From the NCBI GenBank assembly GCA_963815965.1, contig CAWFIT010000018.1, positions 1 through 33,615 on the forward strand: a DNA stretch of 33,615 nucleotides, written 5' to 3'. The DNA comes from DASVFB01 sp963815965. GTDB lineage: Bacteria; Actinomycetota; Thermoleophilia; Gaiellales; Gaiellaceae. The notes beneath the pieces were generated by a model. It was given only the letters and a program-made list of their open reading frames with translations. It was not told where the DNA came from and ran no database searches. Below are positions 25,043 through 32,281 of this stretch, in pieces (within the stretch, counting starts at the first letter, position 1; each line of letters starts with the position of its first letter). A program made the translations under genes and the position numbers.

Positions 25043-25573
25043 CTAGAGCCACCCGGCGTGCGCCAGCACGTCTTGCGAGACCTCGCGCACCGTGCGGTCG
25101 CCATCGATGAGGAAGTCGAAGAGGTCGTGGGCGAGGGCGTTGCTCCGGATTTCCTCGGCGCGTTGGAGATGCCAGTCGAGCGCGCTGCCCACCTCGCGGG
25201 CGGCCAGACGCTCGGCGATCGTCTCCGGCGGCACGTCGAGCCATGCGATTTGGAACCGCGCTCCGGGCACTGCTGCACGGACGATGTCGAGATGCCGGGG
25301 TCTCTCGATTACCCGCGGCAACAGGAGGCGCTCGATGCCGGCGGCCGCGTAGACCGGCGCGACAGCAGCGAGTGCCTGTTCAGCGACGCGTGTGCCCTGG
25401 GGGTCGTCGTCCGGTTTCGGATGGAAGTACGCGAGCTCAGCGTCGATCATCGCTGCGGCGACGCCGCCCGCCTCAAGCAGTTCAAGGCACTCGAAACCGA
25501 CCGTCGACTTGCCGGCGCCGCAGGGACCTGAGATGACCAGCACATCGCGCACAATCAGAACCGAATCTTTCAC
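25043..25573 (-). CDS. P-loop kinase-like ATP-binding protein (AAA_33 type)
   Basis: A 176-residue protein. Walker A is ISGPCGAGKST (residues about 14-21). The Asp after strand 2 (AAMIDAELAYFHP) and a lid-like region with Arg residues (PETIAERLAAREVGS) fit small-molecule or nucleotide kinases such as gluconate-kinase/chloramphenicol-phosphotransferase-like enzymes. Substrate unknown. GTG 25573 is used; GTG 25552 is an alternative closer to the P-loop. It is divergent from the oxidoreductase gene at 25637. Confidence 0.8.
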   Translation of the reverse strand: MKDSVLIVRDVLVISGPCGAGKSTVGFECLELLEAGGVAAAMIDAELAYFHPKPDDDPQGTRVAEQALAAVAPVYAAAGIERLLLPRVIERPRHLDIVRAAVPGARFQIAWLDVPPETIAERLAAREVGSALDWHLQRAEEIRSNALAHDLFDFLIDGDRTVREVSQDVLAHAGWL

Positions 25574-25636
25574 CCTCTGAGGTGCCAAAGCGGCCCCGCG
25601 CCGCATCACCGACGCCAGTAACGTGCGCCGAACAGT

Positions 25637-26560
25637 ATGCGAGCGGCCGGGATCACAGCACTCGGCGAGCCCGTCGAGATCTTCGAGTTGGACGAGCCTG
25701 CGACGCCTGCCGCAGGCGAGGTCCTCATCGACGTCGTTGCCGCCGGCATCGGCAGCTGGGACGAGCTTGTCAGGATCGGCAGCTGGCAGATCGGCGGCCC
25801 GGCTCCGATGGCGCTCGGGACCGAGGCGGCCGGGACGGTCGCAGCAGCCGGCTCCGGCGTGACCGAGCTGCGCGAGGGCGACGAGGTGATGACACATCCG
25901 CTGCCGCTCCGGCGTCACGGGACGTGGGCGGGGAGGGTGCTCGCGCCGGCAGCGACCGTCGCGGCCCGGCCGCCAGAGGCGTCATGGGAAGCCGCCGGAG
26001 CCTTTCCCATTCCGGCGCTCACTGCGGCTCAGGCACTCGAGGAGGCTCTCGGGATCGAGAGCGGCGGGTGGGTCGTCGTCAACGGAGCCGGCGGAGTCAC
26101 CGGTGGCCTGCTCGTCCAGCTCGCCGCGGCTCGGGGCGCTCACGTGATCGCGACCGCGAGCGCGAAGAAGGCCGAGCGCATCCGCGACTACGGCGCGTCG
26201 GAGGTGCTCGACTATCACGGCGACTGGCCTGCGCTCGTCCGCGAGATCACCGGCGGCGGCGCGCCCAAGGCCGTCAACGCTGCCCCCGGGCAGGCGGCCA
26301 CCACGTTGAAGGCGGTTGCTGACGGCGGCCGCCTCGCCACTATCACGGGCGACCCGCCGCGGGAGGAACGGGGCGTCGCCGTAGCCGACGTCTACGTGCG
26401 GCCCGATGGTCGGCAGCTTTCGGCCCTCGCGGAGCTGCTGGCCCACGGAACCCTGAGCGTGCCGATCGCGTCCGTCCGTCCGCTCGATCAGGCGGCACAA
26501 GCGCTACGCGAGGTAGTCGCGGGAGCGGATGGCGCGATCGTTCTGTCACTCCGAACCTAG
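25637..26560 (+). CDS. Zinc-independent MDR oxidoreductase (quinone-oxidoreductase type)
   Basis: A 307-residue protein of the medium-chain dehydrogenase/reductase superfamily. An N-terminal GroES-like domain (GEVLIDVVAAGIGSWDELVR, ALGTEAAGTVAAAGSGV) precedes a Rossmann domain with GAGGVTGGLLVQLAA, the NADP-binding glycine motif. Structural and catalytic zinc cysteines are absent, which places it with quinone reductase/zeta-crystallin-like enzymes using NADPH. ATG 25637. It shares a 63-base divergent promoter region with the kinase-like gene. Confidence 0.9.
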   Translation: MRAAGITALGEPVEIFELDEPATPAAGEVLIDVVAAGIGSWDELVRIGSWQIGGPAPMALGTEAAGTVAAAGSGVTELREGDEVMTHPLPLRRHGTWAGRVLAPAATVAARPPEASWEAAGAFPIPALTAAQALEEALGIESGGWVVVNGAGGVTGGLLVQLAAARGAHVIATASAKKAERIRDYGASEVLDYHGDWPALVREITGGGAPKAVNAAPGQAATTLKAVADGGRLATITGDPPREERGVAVADVYVRPDGRQLSALAELLAHGTLSVPIASVRPLDQAAQALREVVAGADGAIVLSLRT

Positions 26561-26585
26561 CCTGGCCCGCTGAATGGTCGCGCCC

Positions 26586-26599
26586 AAGCTGCGCAGCTT
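26586..26599. promoter_or_regulatory. 14-bp perfect palindrome
   Basis: AAGCTGCGCAGCTT, 26 bases after the oxidoreductase stop. It may be an operator or a short hairpin; its AGCTG also pairs with CAGCT at the end of repeat copy 7, so it may be the left arm of that element. Confidence 0.35.
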
Positions 26600-26636
26600 C
26601 GGGAGCTCGACCGCGCGGATTCTGGCAGGGCGATCT

Positions 26637-26667
26637 GGCGTCATTGCGGAACGCTGGCCCAGCTGAG
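26637..26667 (+). repeat. Dispersed intergenic repeat, copy 7
   Basis: Reads GGCGTCATTGCGG then AACGCTGGCCCAGCTGA. CAGCT (26660-26664) is complementary to AGCTG at 26587-26591. Confidence 0.65.
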
Positions 26668-26686
26668 GTCGCCTACGTTCGAGCGG

Positions 26687-27157
26687 TCAGTAGGCGGTAG
26701 CCAGCAGGCGTACTAGTTCGGCCGTAATGGCAGCCCGCAGTTCTCCGTGCCTCTCATCGCTATAGGCAACTGCCGGGTCGTTGCGCTCGTCTTTCGGGTA
26801 TCTCCAAACCGGGCCGGTGATCCGTTCGGCTTGTTCCCACTCGTATCGCGGATGCACGTGACCGTGAAGGATGCTGAGCGAGTTGCCCAGCACCTCGTAG
26901 TTGATCCTTCGAAGGCCGTCGTTCTTGCAGGCGACCTCGACAGCCTCCCCAAGCAGAGAGAGGTCGAACAGGAACGTCTTGCGTCGCTCCCAGTCGAGGT
27001 CGGTCAAGTGGCTCGCCGACTCGTCGGCGCACAGCAAGACCGAGTAGCCGGGAAGGTGCTGTGTGTCCCCGATGACGGCGAAACCGCTCGGCATTCGTGC
27101 CATCACCATCCGGTTCTCGCCCCGGAGGGCGCCCGCCAGCGGGTTTGCGTCTGGCAT
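26687..27157 (-). CDS. HIT-family protein
   Basis: A 156-residue protein with the histidine-triad loop LHGHVHPRYEWE (H-x-H-x-H) near residue 98, preceded by NYEVLGNSLSI. The N-terminal part (MARMPSGFAVIGD, YSVLLCADE) forms the usual HIT beta sheet that binds the nucleotide. Divergent HIT proteins hydrolyse nucleotide conjugates; the substrate is unknown. Start ATG 27157; an ATG at residue 17 is possible. The gene lies between repeat copies 7 and 8. Confidence 0.85.
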   Translation of the reverse strand: MPDANPLAGALRGENRMVMARMPSGFAVIGDTQHLPGYSVLLCADESASHLTDLDWERRKTFLFDLSLLGEAVEVACKNDGLRRINYEVLGNSLSILHGHVHPRYEWEQAERITGPVWRYPKDERNDPAVAYSDERHGELRAAITAELVRLLATAY

Positions 27158-27179
27158 GGCACGAGCCTAGCCCCGTCGA

Positions 27180-27210
27180 GGTGTCTTTTGAAACGCTCGC
27201 GCAGGTGTCA
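27180..27210 (+). repeat. Dispersed intergenic repeat, copy 8
   Basis: Reads GGTGTCTTTTG then AAACGCTCGCGCAGGTGT. Its right end touches the stop of the second peptidase E gene. A CGAGC/GCTCG pairing is possible but weak. Confidence 0.5.
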
Positions 27211-27882
27211 GTCCGAGGGCGTGAGCAGTTTCCAGTGCCCCTCGGAGATGACCTCGACGGTACCGTCGACCACTTTGAAGGCGGTCTCGTCGTCGATCGC
27301 GTACGCCGGGCCTGACAAGCGGGCCGCCCATTCCTCTGCGGTGGCCATCGTGTTCCACGGCAGGTCAGGGTTATCGAGGTGCGGGAAGATCGAGAAGTCG
27401 ACGATCCCCAGGGTGCGGTCGTCTGTCGCAGACGGCCACATCACGAAGTCGTCACCGATCCGGGGGGTCATCACCATGCTTCCGGCGCTCACCCCAACCC
27501 AGACCATGTCGGGCAGCGTCGCCAGGAGGTCCGCCAGTCCGCTCTGCCGCATCCAGTGGCACAGGTACGTCGCATCGCCGCCCTCGACTAGCAGGACATC
27601 CGTCTCTCGGACCAGCGGGACCCAGCGTTCCGCGTCGAGGCTCGGCAGGGCGGTGAGCTCCAGCACTCCCATCGACTTCCAGCCCACTCCGACCGTGGGA
27701 GTGCCGGTCTCCTGCCCGCTGATGCACTGCCACGCCTGGCGAGGGCCGGCCATGGGATGCCCGTACAACGCCGTGGGAATGCAGAGGGCGTCGCACTCGG
27801 CGGTCGGCTTGCCCAGCAGCTCGACCAGTGCGTCGTGGATGCTCGGGTTCTTGATGCCGGCGGATGTAAGAAGAAGCTTCAA
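27208..27882 (-). CDS. Peptidase E-like serine hydrolase (S51 family), second copy
   Basis: A 224-residue protein beginning at a TTG (27882) 6 bases after AGGAGG; the start is set by alignment with its paralogue (both read LLLTSAGIKN). It keeps the nucleophile motif WVGVSAGSMVM, the DVLLVEGGDATYL turn and the FPHLDN block. It is similar throughout to 21680-22345, and differs from it mainly in the middle (HPMAGPRQAWQCISGQETG). A palindromic operator-like site lies 43 bases upstream of the start and recurs before the PPOX gene. Confidence 0.85.
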   Translation of the reverse strand: MKLLLTSAGIKNPSIHDALVELLGKPTAECDALCIPTALYGHPMAGPRQAWQCISGQETGTPTVGVGWKSMGVLELTALPSLDAERWVPLVRETDVLLVEGGDATYLCHWMRQSGLADLLATLPDMVWVGVSAGSMVMTPRIGDDFVMWPSATDDRTLGIVDFSIFPHLDNPDLPWNTMATAEEWAARLSGPAYAIDDETAFKVVDGTVEVISEGHWKLLTPSD

Positions 27883-27924
27883 GTTGCCTCCTGAATTCGT
27901 TGGTGTAGGCGAGAACGTTCCGCC

Positions 27925-27949
27925 CTTACGGATCCGTACGCGGTGGAGA
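27925..27949. promoter_or_regulatory. Probable operator, site 1 (TACGGATCCGTA palindrome)
   Basis: Contains the perfect 12-bp palindrome TACGGATCCGTA (27927-27938) inside a 25-base stretch that matches site 2 at 23 positions. It is 43 bases upstream of the second peptidase E start. The symmetry and position suggest a TetR-type regulator site; the regulator is not in this window. Confidence 0.6.
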
Positions 27950-27956
27950 GCCAGGG

Positions 27957-28472
27957 CTATTCCTGCTTGAACCGGTGGCGCGTCTGGCCGAAGGTGCCCT
28001 TGGCGAACGCGAGGACCTTGGTCGGCTTCACCGAGAACACGAGGATCGCGTCGGCGTTTGCCTCGTGCCGAAATCCGCCCTCGTGCACTTCGTAGTGCCA
28101 GCGGCCGTCCCACTTCGTCTCCCACGCCTCTGCGAGCCGTTTGAGGACGCTCTCGTCGATCACTTGGACGGCCTCGCCCTCGACCACGACGTCGAGCCCT
28201 CGCTCCCATTCGTTGCAACCGGTCATCAGGATCACGTTCTGGTTGGTTCTCAGGTTCACGGCCTTCTGCTCGCCGAAGCCGGTCGCGAAATAGATCGCGT
28301 CATCGAGCCAGACACCGACGAGTGGCGTCGCATGCGGCCGACCGTCCGCTCGGACGGTCGCGATCCAGAACAACTCGGCGTCTTCGAGCGTCCGGCGAGT
28401 CTGATCCCAGTCGGCCGCGACCGCGGCCGGGTCGCTGAAGCGCGCGTCGAGCTCAGTCACTGGCTGCGTCAT
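27957..28472 (-). CDS. PPOX-class (pyridoxamine 5'-phosphate oxidase-like) flavin/F420 protein
   Basis: A 171-residue protein with the split-barrel pattern: FWIATVRADGRPHATPLVGV, YFATGFGEQKAVNLR and NVILMTGCNEWERGLDVVVEG, then the C-terminal KPTKVLAFAKG strand. This is the PPOX-like family that binds FMN, F420 or heme; actinobacterial members of this length are often F420-dependent. ATG 28472 follows AGGAG. Site 2 of the shared palindrome lies 41 bases upstream. The gene ends in a normal KGTFGQTRHRFK tail. Confidence 0.85.
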   Translation of the reverse strand: MTQPVTELDARFSDPAAVAADWDQTRRTLEDAELFWIATVRADGRPHATPLVGVWLDDAIYFATGFGEQKAVNLRTNQNVILMTGCNEWERGLDVVVEGEAVQVIDESVLKRLAEAWETKWDGRWHYEVHEGGFRHEANADAILVFSVKPTKVLAFAKGTFGQTRHRFKQE

Positions 28473-28512
28473 TGAGGGCTCCTGTCGCTCCGGGGTGTCA
28501 AGCGGACCCGCG

Positions 28513-28537
28513 CTTACGGATCCGTACGCAGTAGAGA
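28513..28537. promoter_or_regulatory. Probable operator, site 2 (TACGGATCCGTA palindrome)
   Basis: Second copy of the 25-base element (palindrome at 28515-28526), 41 bases upstream of the PPOX start and about 55 bases before the divergent VOC start, so it may control both. Confidence 0.6.
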
Positions 28538-28590
28538 CCGGTAGCGCACCGAAAATTCATCGGCGCTTTGCGATCCGCGACAATGACCGC

Positions 28591-29028
28591 TTGGCGCTCC
28601 AACGGATGGACAACGTGGGCATCGTGGTGGAGTCGCTCGATGTCGCGATCTCGTTTTTCGCCGAGCTCGGCCTCGAACTCGAGGGGCGGGCGATGATCGA
28701 AGGAGACTGGTCAGGGCGCGTCACTGGACTGCGCGACCAGCGCGTCGAGATCGCCATGATGCGTATGCCGGACGGCCACGGCAGGATCGAACTCTCGCGC
28801 TTTCTCACGCCGCCTACGGTCGCCGATCACCGGAACGCGCCGGTAAACGCCCTCGGCTACCTCCGCGTCATGTTCGCGGTGGACGACCTCGACGACACGC
28901 TGGCCCGGCTCCGCGAGCACGGCGCGCAACTCGTCGGCGAAGTGGTCCAGTACAAAGACGTGTATCGGCTCTGCTACCTCCGAGGCCCCGAGGGCATACT
29001 CATCGGGCTGGCCGAGCAAATCGGCTGA
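28591..29028 (+). CDS. VOC family (glyoxalase/bleomycin-resistance type) protein
   Basis: A 145-residue protein. Both beta-alpha-beta-beta-beta units are present: RMDNVGIVVESLDVAISFF starts the first, and GYLRVMFAVDDLDDTLARLR the second, with YLRGPEGILIGLAEQ at the end. Glu in RIELSRF is a likely metal ligand, and the first-position His is replaced by Asn in DNVGIV. TTG 28591 or ATG 28606 may be the start; no good ribosome-binding site is seen, and the open frame extends to 28495. Confidence 0.82.
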   Translation: MALQRMDNVGIVVESLDVAISFFAELGLELEGRAMIEGDWSGRVTGLRDQRVEIAMMRMPDGHGRIELSRFLTPPTVADHRNAPVNALGYLRVMFAVDDLDDTLARLREHGAQLVGEVVQYKDVYRLCYLRGPEGILIGLAEQIG

Positions 29029-29084
29029 CGCCAATCGCGCGCTCGGGCTCGTTTCCACTTGCACCCGAGAACTAGGATCCGAGC

Positions 29085-29801
29085 ATGCAGTCTGGGCGTG
29101 CCCTCCTCCTGATCGCTGACATCGGCGGTTACACCGAGTTCATGCGCTCCCATCGAATGAGCCTCGCTCATGCCGAGGCAACTACTGCCAGGCTCCTCGA
29201 AACGGTGATCGATGCCGCACGCGGGTTCGACCTGATCGAGATCGAAGGCGACGCGGCGTTCCTCTCCCGTCAGGCCGACGGGCTGGCAGGAGATGCGACG
29301 GTGGTTGCGACCACCCAGGCTGTCGTCTCGATGCACCGCGCTTTCCATATCGAACGGCGGTACGTCGCGACCAACCTCTGCCCTTGCGACGGTTGCGCGC
29401 AGGCGGACAACCTGAAACTGAAGTTCGTCGCGCACGTCGGCGAGGTCGCCACCCAGACCGTCAAGCGGCGGCAAACACTAGTCGGGATCGACGTCATCCA
29501 CGTACACCGGCTGCTCAAGAACCCTGTGCAGGTCCCCGAGTATGTTCTTCTCTCCGAGGAGCTCTACCGCACCGGTGATACTGCGCTTTCGAATCCTGTC
29601 CACGAGGTCACGCAGGAGCTCGATGGAATCGGCCCGGTTCGCGGATACTTCGTCGACGTCGAGGATCTCGTCGACGGACTCCCTCCGCCCCCGGATCCCT
29701 CCCTCATCGGTCGCCTCGGTCGAACGGTTGGCCTGGCCGGCCGTGGTCTCCCATACATGCTAGGCCTGCGGAACCGGCGTCGCGCAGCTCCCGCTCGCTG
29801 A
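29085..29801 (+). CDS. DUF2652 protein, class III cyclase-like
   Basis: A 238-residue protein. Its N-terminus LLLIADIGGYTEFM, the IEIEGDAAFL stretch and GIDVIHVHRLLKNPVQVPEY correspond in order to the metal-Asp, second metal-Asp and N-x-x-x-R regions of class III nucleotidyl cyclases. Both aspartates and the Arg remain, but the catalytic Asn is His. A C-x-C-x-x-C cluster (NLCPCDGCAQADN) is inserted in the middle, which could bind a metal. DUF2652 has no assigned function. It precedes (475 bases, opposite strand) a double cyclic-nucleotide-binding-fold protein. Confidence 0.85.
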   Translation: MQSGRALLLIADIGGYTEFMRSHRMSLAHAEATTARLLETVIDAARGFDLIEIEGDAAFLSRQADGLAGDATVVATTQAVVSMHRAFHIERRYVATNLCPCDGCAQADNLKLKFVAHVGEVATQTVKRRQTLVGIDVIHVHRLLKNPVQVPEYVLLSEELYRTGDTALSNPVHEVTQELDGIGPVRGYFVDVEDLVDGLPPPPDPSLIGRLGRTVGLAGRGLPYMLGLRNRRRAAPAR

Positions 29802-29852
29802 ACTCGGCGGTCACCCTGCTCCGTCGGCAAGGCTGCAAGCCACCGCAGCCCC

Positions 29853-29880
29853 GGAGTGACATCCCGACCGCTGGCGAGCC
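29853..29880 (+). repeat. Dispersed intergenic repeat, copy 9 (divergent)
   Basis: Reads GGAGTGACATCCCG then ACCGCTGGCGAGCC; recognisable by CGCTGGCG and its position 51 bases after a stop codon. Confidence 0.4.
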
Positions 29881-30192
29881 AACACGGCTCTCCGGTCGGC
29901 GGCAAGATCCATCTCCGTGAGTCTCTCGCCCGGAGAACCTGATTCAACGTGTTCGCCGGATCATTGACCCTAGGGCGAGTCTGAAGCGGAAGCAGACAGG
30001 GCTGATCGACTTGCTTGAACCCAGCGTCACTCCACGCGACGTGAGCGCCCTCATCTTTCACCCGAGGACGCAGCGCGTGGCGATTATCCGGGGCGAGAGA
30101 CATCGCGCTGGCTGGGTCTGCGCAACCCGCCTCTCGGCGTCGATCCTCGGCGCCACGGAGCCGGACCAGCTACGAGCAGACGGAACGAACTC

Positions 30193-30230
30193 CAGGAGTC
30201 GGTCGCGGCGCACGTCTCTGCCGACTCCTG
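30193..30230 (-). terminator. Inverted repeat after the cNMP-binding protein gene
   Basis: Perfect 10-bp arms CAGGAGTCGG / CCGACTCCTG with an 18-base loop, 46 bases beyond the stop on the minus strand, followed by GTTCGTTCCG. Likely the terminator of the two-gene minus-strand operon 32194-30277. Confidence 0.45.
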
Positions 30231-30276
30231 AGGATCGCTGCCAGGCCTTTCAGTCGACAGTCATCAAGCATCTACG

Positions 30277-31281
30277 CTAGTCGGCCGGAGCGCCAGCCCT
30301 CCCGGCATCGCTCGGCCAGGGCCGGCGCGCAAACGGGTTGAGGGTCTGCCGAAGCGTTGCCACCATGTCGCGCTGGATCACGTCCAAGAACACCCGGGAG
30401 ACGGCATCCTCGGAGTTGAAGAGATGCCGGAACGGGTCGGCGGGCAGGACGAGCAGGAGAACACGCTCTCGACTGATCGCCGTGATCGGGGACGGACGGC
30501 CGTCGATGAGACCCTCGTAGCCGAAGGCCTTTCCCGGCCCCGCGAGTCCAACGCAGATGCGCCGGTCGGCTCGAATTATCACCTTCTCCACGGCGCCGTT
30601 GATCGTCAGGAAGCAGGCGGGTGAGGGAGATCCTTCAGTGACCAACGTCCGTCCCGCCGCACACCGTGCATAGGTGCCCGATGTCAAGAATCCCCAAAGC
30701 GCTGCAGGATCGAATTCGTGGAAGCTCGCCATGCGGCGGACATACGCGCTATCAGGGGGCCCGCACTCCTGAAGGTCGGCGGGCATCTCCACGTGGGCGT
30801 TCCGCGGAGCCTCGAGCACGCCCTCGAGCGTTGCGCCTGCGAGGTGTCGCAGCTGATTGCGGAGCCGCTCCGCGAAGACCTGTGCGAGTCGCCGCTTCAA
30901 ACTGAACGCTGCCGGATGCCCACTGGCGAGGAGCGCCGCGATGTCCTGCTTGCCGAGAATCAAAAGCGTGGCGTCATGGGTGACCTCGACGGTCATGGAG
31001 TGGGGGCCGCCATCGAGCAGTCCGATTTCGCCGACGACATCCCCCGGACCCGCCAGCCCGATCACCCGGGCGCGATCGCCGGCGCCGCGCAATGTGGCGG
31101 CGAGGCAGCCTTCGACCACGACCGCCATTTCTCGCGCATCGTCCCCCTGCCGCCAGAGAGTCTCCCCCTCTCGAGGCGTCCGTCGTCGCGCGACGTTCGC
31201 AAGCTCGATCAGGTCCGCCTCGGCCCACCCTTCGAAGAGTGGGACGGTGGCGAGAAATCCGACTATCTCACGGTCAGACAT
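30277..31281 (-). CDS. Double cyclic-nucleotide-binding-fold protein without HTH
   Basis: A 334-residue protein with two cNMP-binding beta barrels: about residues 10-130 (FEGWAEADLIELANVARRR, GDVVGEIGLLDGGPHSMTV) and 185-310 (GTYARCAAGRTLVTEGSPS, AFGYEGLIDGRPSPITAIS). The conserved phosphate-binding Arg of the cassette is replaced in both (His in GGPHS, Pro in RPSPI), so classical cAMP/cGMP binding may be lost. No DNA-binding helix-turn-helix follows, so it is not a Crp-type regulator. ATG 31281 overlaps the upstream amidotransferase gene by 8 bases, indicating an operon; an in-frame ATG at 31290 is less likely. Confidence 0.85.
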   Translation of the reverse strand: MSDREIVGFLATVPLFEGWAEADLIELANVARRRTPREGETLWRQGDDAREMAVVVEGCLAATLRGAGDRARVIGLAGPGDVVGEIGLLDGGPHSMTVEVTHDATLLILGKQDIAALLASGHPAAFSLKRRLAQVFAERLRNQLRHLAGATLEGVLEAPRNAHVEMPADLQECGPPDSAYVRRMASFHEFDPAALWGFLTSGTYARCAAGRTLVTEGSPSPACFLTINGAVEKVIIRADRRICVGLAGPGKAFGYEGLIDGRPSPITAISRERVLLLVLPADPFRHLFNSEDAVSRVFLDVIQRDMVATLRQTLNPFARRPWPSDAGRAGAPAD

Positions 31282-32194
31282 CCAGGTCACGAATGTCGAA
31301 CGCGAGCCCCTGGGAGGTGCGCTCGGCGGTCAGGAGCGAGTACTCGGGCACCTCGAACCACGTCGAATGGTCGGTGGTGAGCGGCTCTGAGGCGATGATG
31401 ACGGAACGGGACACATCACCTACGGTCATCTGCCAGCCGCCGTCGCGCTCGACGTACTCGCCACCGATTGCGTACCAGAGGCTCACGAACGGGAGGTCTG
31501 TCTCGAGCATCTCGTCCTCCGGCGGGTACCAGCCGTAGTCGAACGAGAATCGCGTGCACACGACCGCATGTCCCGTGCTGAGGGAAAGGTTGACCGGGGA
31601 CGACGTATCGATCCCGTGGGCGGCGCGAACGCCGCGCAGGATGCGCAGGGCACTTTCAGTGGCATCGGCGAGCTCGCGCACCGCGGGCACTCCATAAGGG
31701 TCGTCGAGCTGCGAAAGGATCAGCGCGTAGATCCACTCCGAATCGGTTGTCCCCTCGATGCGCCGCGCGAGCTCCGGCTTCACGAAGTCCAGGAGCGAGT
31801 ATCGCATTCGCGAGAACTGGCGAAGATGCCCGTTGTGTGCGAGCACGACGCGGGCGCCGTTGAAGCGGAACGGATGGAGATTCGTCTCCGTGACAACGGC
31901 CTCGTCGGAGTAGGTCACGCCGCGAACGTGCGCTACGAGGCACGTCGGCGCAAGCTTTGACGACAGAAACCGCAGGTTGCGATCGAACGACGGCAGGGTC
32001 GTGGCACGATAGGTAAACGGATCCTCCGGCTGGAGCGAGGTCGTGTCCCAGGCCTGCATGCCGAACCCGGCGAGGTTGAGAAATGTATTCATCATCCGGG
32101 GGCTATATGACTGCCGGACAAGGCTGTTATCAGGATCGAACAGCAGCCGACGCAAGACGAGCGGCTCGCCGAGGTACGTCAGGATCCTGCACAT
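31274..32194 (-). CDS. Class II glutamine amidotransferase domain protein
   Basis: A 306-residue protein beginning MCRILTYLGEPL: Cys2 becomes the N-terminal nucleophile after Met removal. Other Ntn-type features are VAHVRGVTYS (oxyanion/substrate Arg), NLHPFRFNGARVVLAHNGHL (the H-N-G block) and the later TTDSEWIYALIL. This is the stand-alone GATase_4/YafJ/EgtC-like type. Glutamine hydrolysis or gamma-glutamyl cleavage is expected; the acceptor is not known. It is coupled to the cNMP-fold gene, which may sense or regulate it. Confidence 0.88.
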   Translation of the reverse strand: MCRILTYLGEPLVLRRLLFDPDNSLVRQSYSPRMMNTFLNLAGFGMQAWDTTSLQPEDPFTYRATTLPSFDRNLRFLSSKLAPTCLVAHVRGVTYSDEAVVTETNLHPFRFNGARVVLAHNGHLRQFSRMRYSLLDFVKPELARRIEGTTDSEWIYALILSQLDDPYGVPAVRELADATESALRILRGVRAAHGIDTSSPVNLSLSTGHAVVCTRFSFDYGWYPPEDEMLETDLPFVSLWYAIGGEYVERDGGWQMTVGDVSRSVIIASEPLTTDHSTWFEVPEYSLLTAERTSQGLAFDIRDLDV

Positions 32195-32281
32195 TCCGCG
32201 GATCGTATTCGGCCGGACCAGAGCCGGTCAGGCACCGCGATCGGGTTGGCTACGATTGGCCGACCAACGGAAGGACGGTCG

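Larger units (their letters stand above)
29802..30276. other. Gene-free spacer between convergent genes
   Basis: 475 bases with no convincing gene on either strand. It contains dispersed repeat copy 9 (29853-29880) and a 10-bp inverted repeat (30193-30230). Confidence 0.5.

Noticed and set aside
21584..29880. CRISPR array from the repeated ~30-bp sequence
   Set aside because: Copies are 300 to 2700 bases apart, imperfect, and separated by genes; no cas genes.
21584..29880. Integron attC sites
   Set aside because: The layout is cassette-like, but the repeat lacks the G-TT-R-R-R-Y core and its inverse, and no integrase is in the window.
30011..30280. Small plus-strand protein in the 30-kb spacer
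   Set aside because: No recognisable motif or ribosome-binding site; it runs through the inverted repeat and into the convergent gene.
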